A stretch of 64,000 bases of DNA from Nakamurella alba. GTDB taxonomy: Bacteria > Actinomycetota > Actinomycetes > Mycobacteriales > Nakamurellaceae. A program made the position numbers and the translations under genes. The notes below the pieces were generated by a model, which worked only from the letters and a program-made list of their open reading frames with translations, was not told the origin of the DNA and did no database searches. Below, piece by piece: positions 43,893 to 55,374 of the stretch. Every line of letters starts with the position of its first letter. Position 1 is the stretch's first letter. Location: positions 434,001 through 498,000 of the forward strand of contig NZ_WLYK01000001.1 of assembly GCF_009707545.1 (NCBI RefSeq). The letters are read 5' to 3'.

Positions 43893-46800
43893 ATGACCGC
43901 CAAGATCAACTCCACCAGCACCTCTGCAGAGCGGTCGGCTCCGCTGTCCGGGCTGCTGTCCGCCGTGCTCGCCGACGACTGGGTCGGTTCGCTGATCGGG
44001 GCTGCCGGGTCGCCGGCCGAGCGGATCGTGGCGCCGCCCGGGCTGCGGCCGGTGCTGGCCGCCGGACTGGCCACCGGCAAGGACGCGGGCGGCGCGGACG
44101 TGCCGGTGGTGCTGGTCACCGCGACGGGTCGGGAGGCCGAGGTCGCGGAGTGCGCGATCGGCGACCTGATCGGGGCGGAGAACGTCGAGATCTTCCCGTC
44201 GTGGGAGACGTTGCCGCACGAGCGGCTCTCGCCGCGTGCGGACACCGTCGGCCGCCGGCTGCGGGCATTGCGCCGGCTCGCCCACCCGGAGGAGCACCCG
44301 GCGGGCGCGCCGAAGGTGATCGTGGCGACGGTGCGGTCGTTGATCCAGCCGATGGCCCCGGACCTGGGTGAGCTGGTCCCGGTGACGCTGGCGGTCGGGG
44401 ACTGGATCGATCTCACCGAGGTCGTCGAGCGGCTCGCCCTGCTCGCCTACACCCGGGTCGAGATGGTCGAGAAGCGCGGTGAGATCGCGGTCCGCGGCGG
44501 CATTCTCGACATCTTCCCGCCGACCGCCGACCATCCGGTCCGGGTGGAACTGTTCGGCGACGAGATCAGCGAGATGCGCACCTTCGCGGTGACCGACCAG
44601 CGCTCGATCGCCCCGGTGGAGCAGTTGGTCGCGCAGCCGTGCCGGGAGATCCTGCTGACCCCGGAGGTGCGGGAGCGGGCGACCCGGCTGTCCACGGAGG
44701 GCACCGGCGATCCGACCCTGGCCGACATGCTGGCCAAGCTGGCCGAGGGCGTCGCGGTGGAGGGCATGGAGGCGCTCATCCCGGTGCTGCTGCCCGGGCG
44801 GCTCACCCTGTTCACCGAGCTGCTGCCGGCCGGCACCCATGTGCTGCTGTCCGATCCGGAGCGGATCCGGACCCGGGCCGAGGACCTGGTGCGCACCGGC
44901 GCGGAATTCCTGGCCGCGTCCTGGATGGCGGCGGCGTCCGGCGGCAAGGCGCCGATCGACCTGGCCGAGTCCGCCTACCGGACGCTCGGTGAGGTGCTGG
45001 ACTCCGCTCGTGACGCGGACCTGCCGGTGTGGCGGATCGGGTCCTTCGGGCTGGACACCCCGATCGAGGACCCGTCGACCGAGACCACCGCTGCCGCCGG
45101 CGGTCCGGACGCGCCGGTCTCGCCCGCGCCGAGTTACCGCGGCGAGTTCGGGGTGGCGCTGCAGGACGCCCGCGACCGGCTGACCGCCGGCGGTACGACG
45201 GTGGTCGTGGTGCCGGGTGCCGGCACCGCCGGCCGGGTCACCGAGCAGCTCGCCGAGGCCGACCTCGGTGTGCACCAGGCGTTCGAGGGCCTGACCGTGG
45301 TGCCGCCGGCCGGCCTGGTGACCGTCACCTGCGGCCGGCTGGAGGACGGTTTCCTGCTGCTGTCCTCCGGGCTCGCGGTGATCACCGAGACCGACCTGAC
45401 CGGCAACCGGGGCGCCGCGCCGAGCGCGGCCCCGCGGATGGGCACGCGGCGCCGCAACGCCGTCGACCCGATGGCACTGCAGCCGGGTGACTTCGTCGTG
45501 CACAGCCAGCACGGCATCGGCCGGTACGTCGACCTGGTCAGCCGGACCAGCGCCGGTGCCACCCGGGAGTACCTGGTGGTCGAGTACGCGCCGAGCAAGC
45601 GGGGCCAGCCGGGTGACCGGCTGTTCGTGCCGACCGATGCGCTGGACCAGCTGTCCCGGTACGTCGGCGGCGAGCTGCCGACGCTGAACAAGCTGGGCGG
45701 CAGCGACTGGGCGAAGACCAAGGGCAAGGCCCGCAAGGCGGTCCGGCAGATCGCTGCCAAGCTGGTGCAGCTGTACGCGGCGCGGGCCTCGGCGCCGGGG
45801 CACGCGTTCGGGTCCGACACCCCGTGGCAGCGGGAGCTGGAGGACGCCTTCCCGTTCACCGAGACCCCCGACCAGCTGGCGGCCATCGACGAGGTCAAGG
45901 CCGACATGGAGAAGGCGGTCCCGATGGACCGGGTGATCTCCGGCGACGTCGGCTTCGGCAAGACCGAGATCGCGGTGCGCGCGGCGTTCAAGGCCGTGCA
46001 GGACGGCAAGCAGGTCGCCGTCCTGGTGCCGACGACATTGCTGGCCCAGCAGCATCTCTCGACCTTCGCCGAGCGGATGTCGGCCTTCCCGGTCAAGGTG
46101 CGGGGACTGTCCCGGTTCACCTCCGACCACGAGTCGGCGGAGACATTGAAGGGCCTGGCCGACGGCACTGTCGACATCGTGATCGGTACCCACCGGCTGC
46201 TGCAGCCGTCGGTCCGCTACCACGACCTCGGCCTGGTGGTGGTCGACGAGGAGCAGCGGTTCGGCGTCGAGCACAAGGAGCACATCACCGCGCTGCGGGC
46301 GCATGTCGACATGCTGACCATGTCGGCCACACCCATCCCGCGCACGCTGGAGATGAGCCTGGCCGGCATCCGCGAGATGTCCACCATCGCCACCCCGCCC
46401 GAGGAGCGGCACCCGATCCTGACCTACGTCGGGGCGTTCGACGACAAGCTGGTGGCCGCCGCGGTCCGCCGCGAGCTGCTGCGGGACGGCCAGGTCTTCT
46501 ACGTGCACAACCGGGTCGCCGACATCGAGAAGATCGCGGCCACCCTGCGCGAGGCGGTGCCGGAGGCGCGCATCGCCATCGCGCACGGGCAGATGAACGA
46601 GGACATGCTGGAGAAGGTCATCGACGGGTTCTGGGCCCGCGAGTTCGACGTCCTGGTGTGCACCACGATCGTCGAGACCGGGCTGGACATCTCCAACGCG
46701 AACACGCTGATCGTCGACCACGCGGAGATCCTCGGCCTGTCGCAGATGCACCAGCTGCGCGGTCGGGTCGGCCGCGGCCGGGAGCGCGGGTACGCCTACT

Positions 46801-47537
46801 TCCTGTACCCGGCCGACAAGCCGCTGACCGAGACCGCGCACGACCGGCTCGCCACCATCGCCCAGCACTCCGACCTGGGCGCCGGGATGGCGGTGGCCAT
46901 GCGGGACCTCGAGATCCGTGGTGCCGGTTCGATCCTCGGTGCGGAGCAGAGCGGGCACATCGCCGGCGTCGGGTTCGACCTGTACGTGCGGCTGGTCGGC
47001 GAGGCGGTCACCGCGTTCAAGAAGGCGGCGGGTGCCGCGGCCGGCGAGGACGTGGAGGAGGAGCCGATCGAGGTGCGCGTCGAGCTGCCCATCGACGCGA
47101 GCATCCCGCACGAGTACATCCCGGGGGAGCGGCTGCGGCTGGACGCCTACCGGAAGATCGCCGCGGCCGAGTCGACCGAGGAGATCGACGGGGTGCGGGC
47201 CGAGCTCGCGGACCGTTACGGTCCGGTGCCGGACGTGGTGGAGAACCTGCTGGCGGTGGCCGCGTTCCGGCGCCGTTGCCGGACGGTCGGCATCGCCGAG
47301 GTGATCGGCGGCCCGCAGGGCATCCGGTTCGGTCCGGTGACGCTGCCGGAGTCCGGACAGCTCAAGCTGAACCGGCTCTACCCCGGCGCCCGCTACCGGG
47401 AGTCCACCCACACGATCACCATCCGCACGCCGACCGAGACGGACCGGATCGGTGCCGCACCGCTGCGCAACCTCGAGCTGCTGGCCTGGTGTGAGCAGGT
47501 ACTGACGATCGTGCCCGCGCCGGTGCCGGTGGGCTGA
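43893..47537 (+). CDS. mfd: Transcription-repair coupling factor
   Basis: Superfamily 2 translocase that removes RNA polymerase stalled at DNA lesions and recruits UvrA. ATG 43893 follows GGGAGA; 1214 residues is normal. Order: UvrB-like region (1-400), RNA-polymerase-interacting domain with [19 protein letters not shown] (about 531), helicase with Walker [10 protein letters not shown] (about 685) and DEEQRF (about 784), [15 protein letters not shown], the [14 protein letters not shown] motif VI, and the C-terminal TRCF domain. Confidence 0.97.
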   Translation: MTAKINSTSTSAERSAPLSGLLSAVLADDWVGSLIGAAGSPAERIVAPPGLRPVLAAGLATGKDAGGADVPVVLVTATGREAEVAECAIGDLIGAENVEIFPSWETLPHERLSPRADTVGRRLRALRRLAHPEEHPAGAPKVIVATVRSLIQPMAPDLGELVPVTLAVGDWIDLTEVVERLALLAYTRVEMVEKRGEIAVRGGILDIFPPTADHPVRVELFGDEISEMRTFAVTDQRSIAPVEQLVAQPCREILLTPEVRERATRLSTEGTGDPTLADMLAKLAEGVAVEGMEALIPVLLPGRLTLFTELLPAGTHVLLSDPERIRTRAEDLVRTGAEFLAASWMAAASGGKAPIDLAESAYRTLGEVLDSARDADLPVWRIGSFGLDTPIEDPSTETTAAAGGPDAPVSPAPSYRGEFGVALQDARDRLTAGGTTVVVVPGAGTAGRVTEQLAEADLGVHQAFEGLTVVPPAGLVTVTCGRLEDGFLLLSSGLAVITETDLTGNRGAAPSAAPRMGTRRRNAVDPMALQPGDFVVHSQHGIGRYVDLVSRTSAGATREYLVVEYAPSKRGQPGDRLFVPTDALDQLSRYVGGELPTLNKLGGSDWAKTKGKARKAVRQIAAKLVQLYAARASAPGHAFGSDTPWQRELEDAFPFTETPDQLAAIDEVKADMEKAVPMDRVISGDVGFGKTEIAVRAAFKAVQDGKQVAVLVPTTLLAQQHLSTFAERMSAFPVKVRGLSRFTSDHESAETLKGLADGTVDIVIGTHRLLQPSVRYHDLGLVVVDEEQRFGVEHKEHITALRAHVDMLTMSATPIPRTLEMSLAGIREMSTIATPPEERHPILTYVGAFDDKLVAAAVRRELLRDGQVFYVHNRVADIEKIAATLREAVPEARIAIAHGQMNEDMLEKVIDGFWAREFDVLVCTTIVETGLDISNANTLIVDHAEILGLSQMHQLRGRVGRGRERGYAYFLYPADKPLTETAHDRLATIAQHSDLGAGMAVAMRDLEIRGAGSILGAEQSGHIAGVGFDLYVRLVGEAVTAFKKAAGAAAGEDVEEEPIEVRVELPIDASIPHEYIPGERLRLDAYRKIAAAESTEEIDGVRAELADRYGPVPDVVENLLAVAAFRRRCRTVGIAEVIGGPQGIRFGPVTLPESGQLKLNRLYPGARYRESTHTITIRTPTETDRIGAAPLRNLELLAWCEQVLTIVPAPVPVG

Positions 47538-47752
47538 TCCGGGCGCGGCTCCCGCGCCGCTCCGGGCGCACGGGGTCCGGGTCAGGGCCGCTCACGTGGA
47601 CTGCCCGGCGTGGTGCCGGCCGCCGTGCTCGTGAGAAGCCCGCCGGTGTGGGCGGACGGCCGGTCCTGTCACCCATCGACGTCCACCGGCTGTCGGGTCA
47701 TCAGCAGCCGATCGCCCGGCCAGGCCGCGGCTGCGAACCGTCGGGGGACGCA

Positions 47753-47785
47753 GAAGACCCCCTGCCGGATCGGCAGGGGGTCTTC
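47753..47785. terminator. Bidirectional rho-independent terminator
   Basis: Perfect 15-bp stem GAAGACCCCCTGCCG/CGGCAGGGGGTCTTC with a GAT loop, between the converging mfd and LAxTG genes. Confidence 0.88.
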
Positions 47786-47823
47786 CGGGTGCCTACGGTG
47801 CGCCGGTCAGCGACCGGCGCCGA

Positions 47824-48201
47824 TCAGCTGTGGCTCGAGCCGCGACGGGACATGCGCCCGCCGACCAGGACCAGGCCCACACCGGCGACCAGGACAGCCA
47901 GCGCGATGGCGATGGTGGCGCCCAGGTTGAAGCCGGCACCGGTCCAGGCCAGGGAGCCGTCGTCGACGGTGGAGGTGACGCCCGCGACGGCCTCGGTGCT
48001 GGTGGTGACGTCCGACGAGGTCGGGGCGACGGTGCCGCTGGTCGGGGCGACGGAACCGCTGGTCGGGGCGACCGAACCGCTGGTCGGCGAGACGCTCGAC
48101 GGCGGGTAGTCGCCCGGCGCGGCAGCGGCGATGCCGACGGAGGCGAACAGGCCGGTCAGCACGAGGGCCAGGGTGACGGCCATGGAACGGATACGGGACA
48201 T
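47824..48201 (-). CDS. Small cell-surface protein with LAxTG sortase signal
   Basis: A 125-residue exported protein. Signal peptide about 1-28 (VTLALVLTGLFASVGIAAAA), then a short stalk of heptad-like repeats SVAPTSG (about 37-63; DNA unit 21 bp), a Thr/Ser linker, and the C-terminal sorting signal: LAWTG (84-88), a 24-residue hydrophobic segment, and the basic tail RMSRRG. LAxTG is the form used by class E sortases of high-GC actinobacteria. The mature protein has hardly any globular domain. No sortase gene is in the window. Confidence 0.75.
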   Translation of the reverse strand: MSRIRSMAVTLALVLTGLFASVGIAAAAPGDYPPSSVSPTSGSVAPTSGSVAPTSGTVAPTSSDVTTSTEAVAGVTSTVDDGSLAWTGAGFNLGATIAIALAVLVAGVGLVLVGGRMSRRGSSHS

Positions 48202-48387
48202 TCTCGTTACTCCTCGAAATCGGGCCGATCGGCACCAAACCTGTGATCACTGTAGGGGTAGAGCACCCGGATATCACGCATGGTGCTCCACATCAGCCCT
48301 CCGGCGGGGGAATGTCACCCCTTCGGGTGGGTGCTTTCGCACCCCGAATCCGATCCACCGGAACCGGAGGTCACCGATGCCATCCGG

Positions 48388-50439
48388 TCAGGGGCACGGA
48401 AGCAGTTCCGCATCGGTGACGTCCCAGCTACCGACCCCGGGGGTGACGTGGGTCGGACCGGGGGCGGAATCACCCGACCAGGTGCCGGACACCACCACGT
48501 TTGTGTCGGTGCCGGGCTTCTGGTCGACGGTCGCGGTGAGCACCGACCGGCCGTCCTGCTCCGCGGCCACGACCGGGATCTCCTTGCCGTCGACGGTCAG
48601 CGAGGTCAGCTCCGCGCCGGCGGCCCCGAACACCAGGATGTTGGTGCGCAGCACGTACGGTCCGGCCTTCTCGTACCCGAGGACGTAGTCCGGGAGCCCG
48701 GAGGCCGGGGCGTCGTAGACCAGGTGGGTGGTCAGCGTGAAGTCCCGTCCGCCGGCGCCGCAGCCGCCTGGGGCCAGGGTGACGTCGCCGGAGGCGTAGT
48801 AGCCGAGCTTGCCGCCGGTGCCGTCGTTCCGGAAGACCCCGAAACCGGTCCCACCGCCGGGGAAGTCGCCGGCCACCGGGGTCGCCGCCAGGTCCTGCTG
48901 CTCGTCGGGGTGGCTGCTCCAGAGCATCACCCGGTGCTCCTGCGTGCCGCGCAGCACGCCACGCAGCAGCACGTCGCCGGAGACGCTGCTGGTCACCGTG
49001 CTGAACACCCGTGCGGTTGCCGCAGCCAGGAACACGTCGCGGGCGTCGCCGTCCTCGATGTCCGGGTAGAGCGTGTAGGCCTTGGACAGCAGGGTCTCGG
49101 TGAGGTTCTCGGCGTCGATGGTGATGTTGTTGCCGAGGTCGATCGGCGGAATGCCCTTCATCAGGTAGGACAGCGCGACCGGATCCACCGACAGCACCCC
49201 GTCCACCGCGGTGCCGGTGCGCTCGGTGTACATCTCGGAGATGGTCGAGGCCGCCGTCGGGAAGTCCGGGGTGAGGTTGACGTCGGTCGCGAACCGGCCG
49301 ATCAGCCCCTGGTACAGCGCGTCCGGTACGTCACCGGTCACCGCCACCGGTGGCTCGAACTCGCCGAGATCACGGCTGGCCGAGCCCTGGCCGGAGAGGG
49401 TGAACTTCCCGTCGGTGAAGGTCAGGGCGGCATACGACCCGAAGATGCCGCCGGTGGCCCTGGGTTCGGCCAGGTTCTCGAAGACGACCAGGTAGGTCCG
49501 GGGTCCGTCGGCGCCGAGCATCGGCGGGACCAGCCGGCCCAGCCGTGCGGCGGCCGCGGTGGTGGACCCCAGCTCGGTCAACTGGGCCTGCAGCTGATCG
49601 ACGGCGTCGGCGACCTGCGACACCAGGCCCGACCGTGGGATGGCGCCCACCCGGGCGGAGGCGGACCGGACCGAGTCGTCGGCCGCCTGCAGGGTGGGGG
49701 CGGCCTGCACGAGCGGGCCGAGGTCGACCGCGCCGTCCTTCGGGGCGAAGGTCGCCGGATCGAGCGTCCCGGCGACGTCGACCAGCCCGGGGGCGGTGCC
49801 GGTCGCCAGGTCGTCGACGGTGTGTGCGATCTCCGACACGGCGTCCAGGTTGGTGCCCAGCCATGGCAGCACGGTGGCGAGGCGGTAGACCGGATCGGAC
49901 GTGGCCGACACCGCGTCGGCCGAATCCTGCTGCAGCTGGGCCACCGAGGTGCGCAGCTGTTCTGCGTCGAGATTGTCCAGATCCCGCACCTGCGAACGGA
50001 TCTCGGACACCTTGTCGGCGGCGGCCTGCAGGTGGGAGTACGCCTGGTAGCTGCGCCAGGCAACCCAACCGCCGGCCAGCAGCACCAGGAGCCCGAGGCC
50101 CATCAGCGAGCGGCCGATGATCTTCCGGCGGCGGGAGCGGGCCCGGCGGCCGGACCTCGTCGAGGCCGGCACAGGGGTCGACGCGGTGGTCGTCGGGCCG
50201 GCCGCCGGCGCCTCGGTGTGGTCGGTGTCGTCGGCGCCGTCCTGCCCGGCCGGTCCGTCGGCGCCGTTGGCGTCGGACCGGTGGTCGTCGGCCCGGTGGT
50301 CGTCGGCTCGGTGGTCGACAGCCCCGTCAGCGCCGGGGGTCTCGTTGACGGGCCCGTTCCCGACAGGGCCGTTCCCGGCCGCGGCGGAACCGGAGGCGGC
50401 GGCGCCGGTGCCGTCGACCTCCTCCGGACGATCGGTCAC
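48388..50439 (-). CDS. DUF4012-domain membrane protein
   Basis: A 683-residue protein with a long charged/Thr-rich cytoplasmic N-terminus containing short DDHRADDHR-like repeats, one membrane segment (about 108-130, GRSLMGLGLLVLLAGGWVAW), a helical segment, and an extracellular DUF4012 domain (from about 230; LVVFENLAEPRATGGIFGSYA). The GTG at 50439 overlaps the stop of the UDP-sugar dehydrogenase gene (GTGA), so the longer frame to 50652 is not used. DUF4012 proteins are found with exopolysaccharide genes; the role is unknown. Confidence 0.85.
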   Translation of the reverse strand: MTDRPEEVDGTGAAASGSAAAGNGPVGNGPVNETPGADGAVDHRADDHRADDHRSDANGADGPAGQDGADDTDHTEAPAAGPTTTASTPVPASTRSGRRARSRRRKIIGRSLMGLGLLVLLAGGWVAWRSYQAYSHLQAAADKVSEIRSQVRDLDNLDAEQLRTSVAQLQQDSADAVSATSDPVYRLATVLPWLGTNLDAVSEIAHTVDDLATGTAPGLVDVAGTLDPATFAPKDGAVDLGPLVQAAPTLQAADDSVRSASARVGAIPRSGLVSQVADAVDQLQAQLTELGSTTAAAARLGRLVPPMLGADGPRTYLVVFENLAEPRATGGIFGSYAALTFTDGKFTLSGQGSASRDLGEFEPPVAVTGDVPDALYQGLIGRFATDVNLTPDFPTAASTISEMYTERTGTAVDGVLSVDPVALSYLMKGIPPIDLGNNITIDAENLTETLLSKAYTLYPDIEDGDARDVFLAAATARVFSTVTSSVSGDVLLRGVLRGTQEHRVMLWSSHPDEQQDLAATPVAGDFPGGGTGFGVFRNDGTGGKLGYYASGDVTLAPGGCGAGGRDFTLTTHLVYDAPASGLPDYVLGYEKAGPYVLRTNILVFGAAGAELTSLTVDGKEIPVVAAEQDGRSVLTATVDQKPGTDTNVVVSGTWSGDSAPGPTHVTPGVGSWDVTDAELLPCP

Positions 50440-51752
50440 GGGCGGCCGAGCGCGCGGTAGGTCCAGCCGGCAGAGCGCCACACCGAGGGCTGGAGGGCGT
50501 TGCGGCCGTCCAGCATCCGCTTCTCGCCGACGATCCGGCCCAGCTCGGTGGGATCGATCTCGACGTACTCGCGCCACTCGGTGAGCAGCAGCACCAGATC
50601 GGCGCCCGCGGCGGCCTCGTCCACGGTGTCGGCGAACCGCAGTCCCGGCCACTGCTTGCGGGCGTTGGTCACGGCCTCCGGGTCGGTGACCACCACGGTC
50701 GCGCCCTGCAGCTGCATCTGCGCGGACACGTTCAGTGCGGGGGAGTCGCGGATGTCGTCGCTGTCCGGCTTGAACGCCGCGCCGAGCACGGCGATCCGGG
50801 CCCCGACGATGGAGCCGCCGCAGACCTCGCGGGCCAGATCCACCATCCGCACCCGGCGGCGCATGTTGATGGCGTCGATCTCCCGCAGGAAGGTCAGCGC
50901 CTGGTCGGCGCCGAGCTCGCCGGCCCGGGCCATGAATGCCCGGATGTCCTTGGGCAGGCAGCCGCCGCCGAAGCCGAGACCGGCGTTGAGGAAGCGGCGA
51001 CCGATCCGCGGGTCGTGGCCGATCGCGTCGGCCAGCAGGGTGACGTCGGCACCGGTCGCCTCGCAGACCTCGGCCATCGCGTTGATGAACGAGATCTTGG
51101 TGGCGAGGAACGAGTTGGCGGCCGCCTTGACCAGCTCGGCGGTCGCGAGATCCGCTGTCACCAAAGGGGTGCCGGTGGACAGCGGGGTGGCGTAGACCTC
51201 ATCGAGCTGCTGCTTGGCGCGGTCGCCGGCGGCACCGGCGGGCAGGCCGTAGACCAGCCGGTCCGGGGTGAGGGTGTCCTTGACGGCGAAGCCCTCGCGC
51301 AGGAACTCCGGGTTCCACGCCAGGTTCGCCTCCGGCTGCACGGCCTGGACGACCTCGGTCAGCCGGGCCGCGGTGCCGACCGGCACGGTGGACTTGCCGA
51401 CGACCAGGTCACCGGGGGACAGGAACGGCGCCAGCGAGTCCACCGAGGCGTCGACGTACCGCAGGTCGGCGGCGAACTCGCCGGCCCGCTGCGGGGTGCC
51501 GACACACACGAAGTGCACCGAACGGCCCTGCGCCGGTGCCATGTCCGTGGTGAAGCTCAGCCGGCCGGTGGCCAGCGATTCCGCCAGCAGTTCCGGGAAC
51601 CCGGGCTCGAAGAACGGTGCCCGCCCGGCCTGCAGACTCGCGATCTTCGCCTCGTCGACGTCGATGCCGACGACGTCGTGCCCCAGTTTGGCCATGCACG
51701 CGGCGTGCACCGCACCCAGGTATCCACAACCGATGACGGACAGCGCGGTCAT
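50436..51752 (-). CDS. UDP-glucose/GDP-mannose dehydrogenase family (UDP-glucose 6-dehydrogenase)
   Basis: Oxidises a nucleotide sugar to its uronic acid for polysaccharide synthesis. The 438-residue protein starts at ATG 51752 behind AGGAGGAG. VIGCGYLGAVHA (5-16) binds NAD; the catalytic Cys near residue 264 is in GFGGGCLPKDI; VLGAAFKPDSDDIRDSPA is the conserved C-terminal NDP-binding strand. All key residues are present. UDP-glucose is the likely substrate by similarity. Confidence 0.92.
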   Translation of the reverse strand: MTALSVIGCGYLGAVHAACMAKLGHDVVGIDVDEAKIASLQAGRAPFFEPGFPELLAESLATGRLSFTTDMAPAQGRSVHFVCVGTPQRAGEFAADLRYVDASVDSLAPFLSPGDLVVGKSTVPVGTAARLTEVVQAVQPEANLAWNPEFLREGFAVKDTLTPDRLVYGLPAGAAGDRAKQQLDEVYATPLSTGTPLVTADLATAELVKAAANSFLATKISFINAMAEVCEATGADVTLLADAIGHDPRIGRRFLNAGLGFGGGCLPKDIRAFMARAGELGADQALTFLREIDAINMRRRVRMVDLAREVCGGSIVGARIAVLGAAFKPDSDDIRDSPALNVSAQMQLQGATVVVTDPEAVTNARKQWPGLRFADTVDEAAAGADLVLLLTEWREYVEIDPTELGRIVGEKRMLDGRNALQPSVWRSAGWTYRALGRP

Positions 51753-51822
51753 GCGCTCCTCCTGCCGGACGCGGGGCCGGCGAACACGCCGCCGGGGAAC
51801 CCTCGTCGCCCGGTGCCGCCCG

Positions 51823-54669
51823 TCAGCCCGTGTTGCGCATCCCGGCGGCGACCCCGTTGATGGTGACAAGCATGGCACGCTGCAGGTCCGGATCCGGCTC
51901 GGCACCGCCGTCGACCCCACGGAGCCGGTGCAGCAGCTCCACCTGCAGGTAGGAGATGGGCGCCAGGTAGGGCTCGCGCACCTCCAGCGTGCGCTTGAGT
52001 TCCGGCTGGTCGGCCAGCATCTCGGTGCCGCCGGTGAGCGTCAGCACCTCCGCCACGGTGGTGGTGTGCTCCTCCCGGATGAGCTCGAACAGCCGGTGCA
52101 GTTCGGTGGGAACCAGTTCCCGGACGTACATCTCGCTGATGTCGAGGTCGGTCTTGGCCAGCGTCATCTCGACGTTGGAGATGAAGGTGCGGAAGAAGTG
52201 CCACTTGCCGTAGATCTCCGCGAGCACGTCGCCGTGACCGGCCTCGCGGGCGGCCCGCAGGCCGGAGCCGACACCGAACCAGCCGGGCACGATCTGCCGG
52301 GACTGTGTCCAACCGAACACCCAGGGGATGGCCCGCAGCGCCCCGATGCCGCCACCGGAGTCCGGCCGGCGGGACGGGCGGGAGCCGATGTTCAGCGAGC
52401 CGAGCTGCTCGACCGGCGTGGAGGCCAGGAAGTACGCGGCCAGGTCGGGATCGTCGAACAGCGTGCGGTACCGGCGGAAGGCCGAGTCGCTGACGGTGTC
52501 CATCACCTCGTCCCAGCTGGCCAGTTGCTCGTCGGACAGCCGTGGGGTGCGGTGCAGCGCGGATGCCTGGAGGGTGGCCGCCAGGGTGAGCTCGAGGTTC
52601 TCCCGGGCCAGCTCCGGCAGCGCGTACTTGTCGCTGATCACCTCGCCCTGTTCGGTGAACTTGATGGCACCGGTGAGTACGCCGTGCGGCTGGGCCAGGA
52701 TGGAGTCGTAGGTGGGGCCGCCGCCGCGGCCGACCGTGCCGCCCCGGCCGTGGAACAGCACCAGCGAGACGCCGTGCCGGGCCGCGATGTCCCGGAGCGT
52801 GCGCTGGGTCTTGTGGATCTCCCACTGCGAGGTGGTGATCCCGGCCTCCTTGTTGGAGTCGGAGTAGCCGAGCATCACCTCCTGCACGTCGCCGCGCAGC
52901 CGGACCAGCTCCCGGTAGTGCGGGTCGGACAGCAGCTCGTCCAGCACCTCGCCGGACCGGCGCAACTCCTCCACTGTCTCCAGCAGCGGCGCGAATCCGA
53001 TCTGCGCCCGTGCGGCCCGGGCGCCGGGGGTGCCCCAGAGGTCGATCAGCCCGGCCTCGCGGGCCAGCACCGCCGCGGCCAGCACGTCGTCGGCACCCTT
53101 GGTCATCGAGATGATGTAGGTCTCGATGACGTCCGGGCCGTAGGTCTCCAGCGCCTCGGCGACCACCTCGAACACACCGAAGGTCTTGCTGCCGTCGGCG
53201 TCCAGCGGCAGCGGCTTGATGGCCAGCGGCCGGCGGGAGCCGAGCTCGGTGGACAGCAGCGCCATCCGGGCCGGGCGTTCCAGGTCGCCGTACTTCCCGT
53301 CCTGCTCGCCGAGCCGGTCGACGAGCTGACCGACCGCGTGGTGGTGGGCCTCGGCGTGCTCCCGGATGTCCATCGTGGCGCCGTGCAGCCCGGTGGCCGC
53401 CAGCACCCGCTGCACCCGGGCGACCACGCCGGAGGCGGCGAGGGTGCCGCCGTGCTGCTGCAGCGATGCGGAGACGACGGCGAGGTCGGCCAACAGCTCC
53501 GCCGAGGTGGCGTAGTCGCGGCCGGGCTCGTGCGGCCGGGCCGCGGCGATCCGGGCCCGGGTGTTGAGCAGCTTGGCCTTCATGCAGGTCAGCTTGAGCC
53601 GGTAGGGCTCGAGGCGGTTGAGTTCCTTCACCCGCGGGTCCAGGCCCGGCAGGTGATCCAGGTCCTCCTGCACCGAGGCGACGAGATCGTTCGACACGGA
53701 AGCGATCTCGGTCGACACCGACAGAGCGGCCAGCAGAAGGTCGACCTGCTCGATCGCCGTGCCGAGCGCGAGTTGCGCCCCCAGCTCCAGCACCTGCTTG
53801 GTCACCGCCGGCGTCACGTTGGGGTTGCCGTCCCGGTCGCCGCCGATCCAGGTGCCGATGGTCAGCGGGGCCGCGGTCGCGGGCAGCGTCGCGCCGTGCT
53901 CGGTCAGTTGCTCGGCCAGGTCGTCGGTGAGCTCGCCGAGCGTGTGGCCCAGCAACTGCTGCAGGTAGTACAGCGCGTTCCGGGCCTCGTCGATCGGGGT
54001 CGGCCGCACCTGGCGCAGTTCGTCGGTCTGCCACATCAGGTCGATCACCTCGGCGAGCGCGCGGTCCTGCCGCCGCCGGGCGGCCGTGTCCGCGGTGGTC
54101 GCCTCGGCCAGCAGGTCGGAGACCCGGCGCAGCTTGGTGAGCACGCTGCGCCGGCTCGCCTCGGTGGGGTGGGCCGTGAACACCGGCCGGACCGCCAGGT
54201 CCGCCAGCGCCGACTCGAGTTCGGCGGGGCCGAGGGCCTCGGCCACCGCGGCGACGGTCCGGGCCATCCAGCCGGCCTCCACCGGCCGGCGGCGCAGCGC
54301 GCGCACCCGGTCGACCTGCTCGGCGGCGTTGGCCAGGTGGAAGTAGGCGGAGAACGCGCGGACCAGTCCGATGGCCTGCTCCAGGGGGAGTGCGGTCAGC
54401 ATCGCCCGGACCTGGTCGGTGACCTCGTGCCGGGCCGCGGTGCTGTCGGCCTCCTGGGCCTGCTTGGTCAGACCGCGCACCTGCTCCACCAGGTCCAACA
54501 GCTCCTGGCCACCCTGGCGGGCGAGGGTCTGTCCGAGCAGCGCGGCGACCCGCCGGACGTCGGCCCGGAGCATGGCCCCGTGGGTGTCGTCGTTCTCCTC
54601 CGGGGTGCCGGGGGAGCCGGGGGCATCGAGCAGGGGTTCGACGGACGGTGATGCGGCCTCGGTCGTCAT
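51823..54669 (-). CDS. ppc: Phosphoenolpyruvate carboxylase
   Basis: Carboxylates PEP to oxaloacetate to refill the citric acid cycle. ATG 54669 gives 948 residues. The catalytic His is near 166 in [12 protein letters not shown]; other active-site motifs are [14 protein letters not shown] and [17 protein letters not shown]. The C-terminus ends in the conserved GMRNTG. No missing residues seen. It is transcribed leftward from the same region as the polysaccharide operon. Confidence 0.96.
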   Translation of the reverse strand: MTTEAASPSVEPLLDAPGSPGTPEENDDTHGAMLRADVRRVAALLGQTLARQGGQELLDLVEQVRGLTKQAQEADSTAARHEVTDQVRAMLTALPLEQAIGLVRAFSAYFHLANAAEQVDRVRALRRRPVEAGWMARTVAAVAEALGPAELESALADLAVRPVFTAHPTEASRRSVLTKLRRVSDLLAEATTADTAARRRQDRALAEVIDLMWQTDELRQVRPTPIDEARNALYYLQQLLGHTLGELTDDLAEQLTEHGATLPATAAPLTIGTWIGGDRDGNPNVTPAVTKQVLELGAQLALGTAIEQVDLLLAALSVSTEIASVSNDLVASVQEDLDHLPGLDPRVKELNRLEPYRLKLTCMKAKLLNTRARIAAARPHEPGRDYATSAELLADLAVVSASLQQHGGTLAASGVVARVQRVLAATGLHGATMDIREHAEAHHHAVGQLVDRLGEQDGKYGDLERPARMALLSTELGSRRPLAIKPLPLDADGSKTFGVFEVVAEALETYGPDVIETYIISMTKGADDVLAAAVLAREAGLIDLWGTPGARAARAQIGFAPLLETVEELRRSGEVLDELLSDPHYRELVRLRGDVQEVMLGYSDSNKEAGITTSQWEIHKTQRTLRDIAARHGVSLVLFHGRGGTVGRGGGPTYDSILAQPHGVLTGAIKFTEQGEVISDKYALPELARENLELTLAATLQASALHRTPRLSDEQLASWDEVMDTVSDSAFRRYRTLFDDPDLAAYFLASTPVEQLGSLNIGSRPSRRPDSGGGIGALRAIPWVFGWTQSRQIVPGWFGVGSGLRAAREAGHGDVLAEIYGKWHFFRTFISNVEMTLAKTDLDISEMYVRELVPTELHRLFELIREEHTTTVAEVLTLTGGTEMLADQPELKRTLEVREPYLAPISYLQVELLHRLRGVDGGAEPDPDLQRAMLVTINGVAAGMRNTG

Positions 54670-55374
54670 GGCGCACATCGTCCACGATCGCTGTGACGGA
54701 CTCGTGACGCCCCCCACGTCCGTACGGGGACCGGCGCGGGGACCGTCCGCGCTGCGATTCCCGACCGACGGTGCCGGACACCCGTGCACCTGTTGTTCAC
54801 GGTGCGGTCGTCCGCCGTTCCGTTCCCACGACCGCCGGCAAGGGACCTTCGGCGTCGGCCTGGCAGCTGCTTCCCCGGGCTCGGATGTGACCGGGATCTC
54901 CGGCGGTGCCGAACCGGTCCGTGCGAGTGCGGTACCGGTACGGTCCCGGGTCGACGGGCGGCCGCCCGGACCACGGGGTCGGCGTTCGCTCCGACGACCG
55001 GGCCGGTCCGCGGGATCGGCGGAGGGGTTATCGGAGCGTGAGTGCCGGGTGGCCGTTGTGCCCGATTCGGAGCAACGCCCCGTTCGTGTGTCGCTCCGAC
55101 GGGGTGACGATCACTCACCGTGGCCGTGTGCCACCGTTCGACCAGCAGAGATGTGGCGGGTGTGTGACGGTCCCCCGCATCACCCGGTCACCGACCCTCA
55201 CACGGAAGGCGGAAAAAGTTGCGTTTCAGCATCAGGGCCTGCGGATTTCGATCACCAAGTGTTAACTTTTCGGTACTCCGATCGGAGTGAGCGCGAGGCA
55301 GGTGGGTCGTCGGGGAATCACCTTCGCATGGTGCGTGGAACCGTTAGGTACAGACCTCAAAGGGGACTGTTTCG
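54670..55374. other. Large divergent regulatory region, ppc / exopolysaccharide operon
   Basis: About 700 bases with no supported gene. The left part is GC-rich and featureless; the right end (55205-55275) is AT-richer and includes GTTAACTTTT beside the palindrome listed separately. Just before the first gene, AGGTG (55299-55303) could pair with CACCT, and the same CACC could pair instead with a following GGTG, an alternative-fold possibility of low certainty. Confidence 0.45.
55275..55288. promoter_or_regulatory. Perfect 14-bp palindrome before the polysaccharide operon
   Basis: ACTCCGATCGGAGT is fully self-complementary and lies 86 bases before the first start codon, next to an AT-rich TTAACTTTT. 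It is a good candidate operator for a dimeric regulator. Confidence 0.55.

Noticed and set aside
43875-47411. 1178-codon minus-strand open frame opposite mfd
   Set aside because: It is a mirror frame of the mfd coding sequence with no recognisable motif.
51268-54651. 1127-codon plus-strand frame opposite ppc
   Set aside because: Spans the end of one real gene and all of ppc in antisense; no motif of its own.
55299-55335. Riboswitch before the envelope operon
   Set aside because: Only short competing stems are visible and no known riboswitch core sequence could be recognised.
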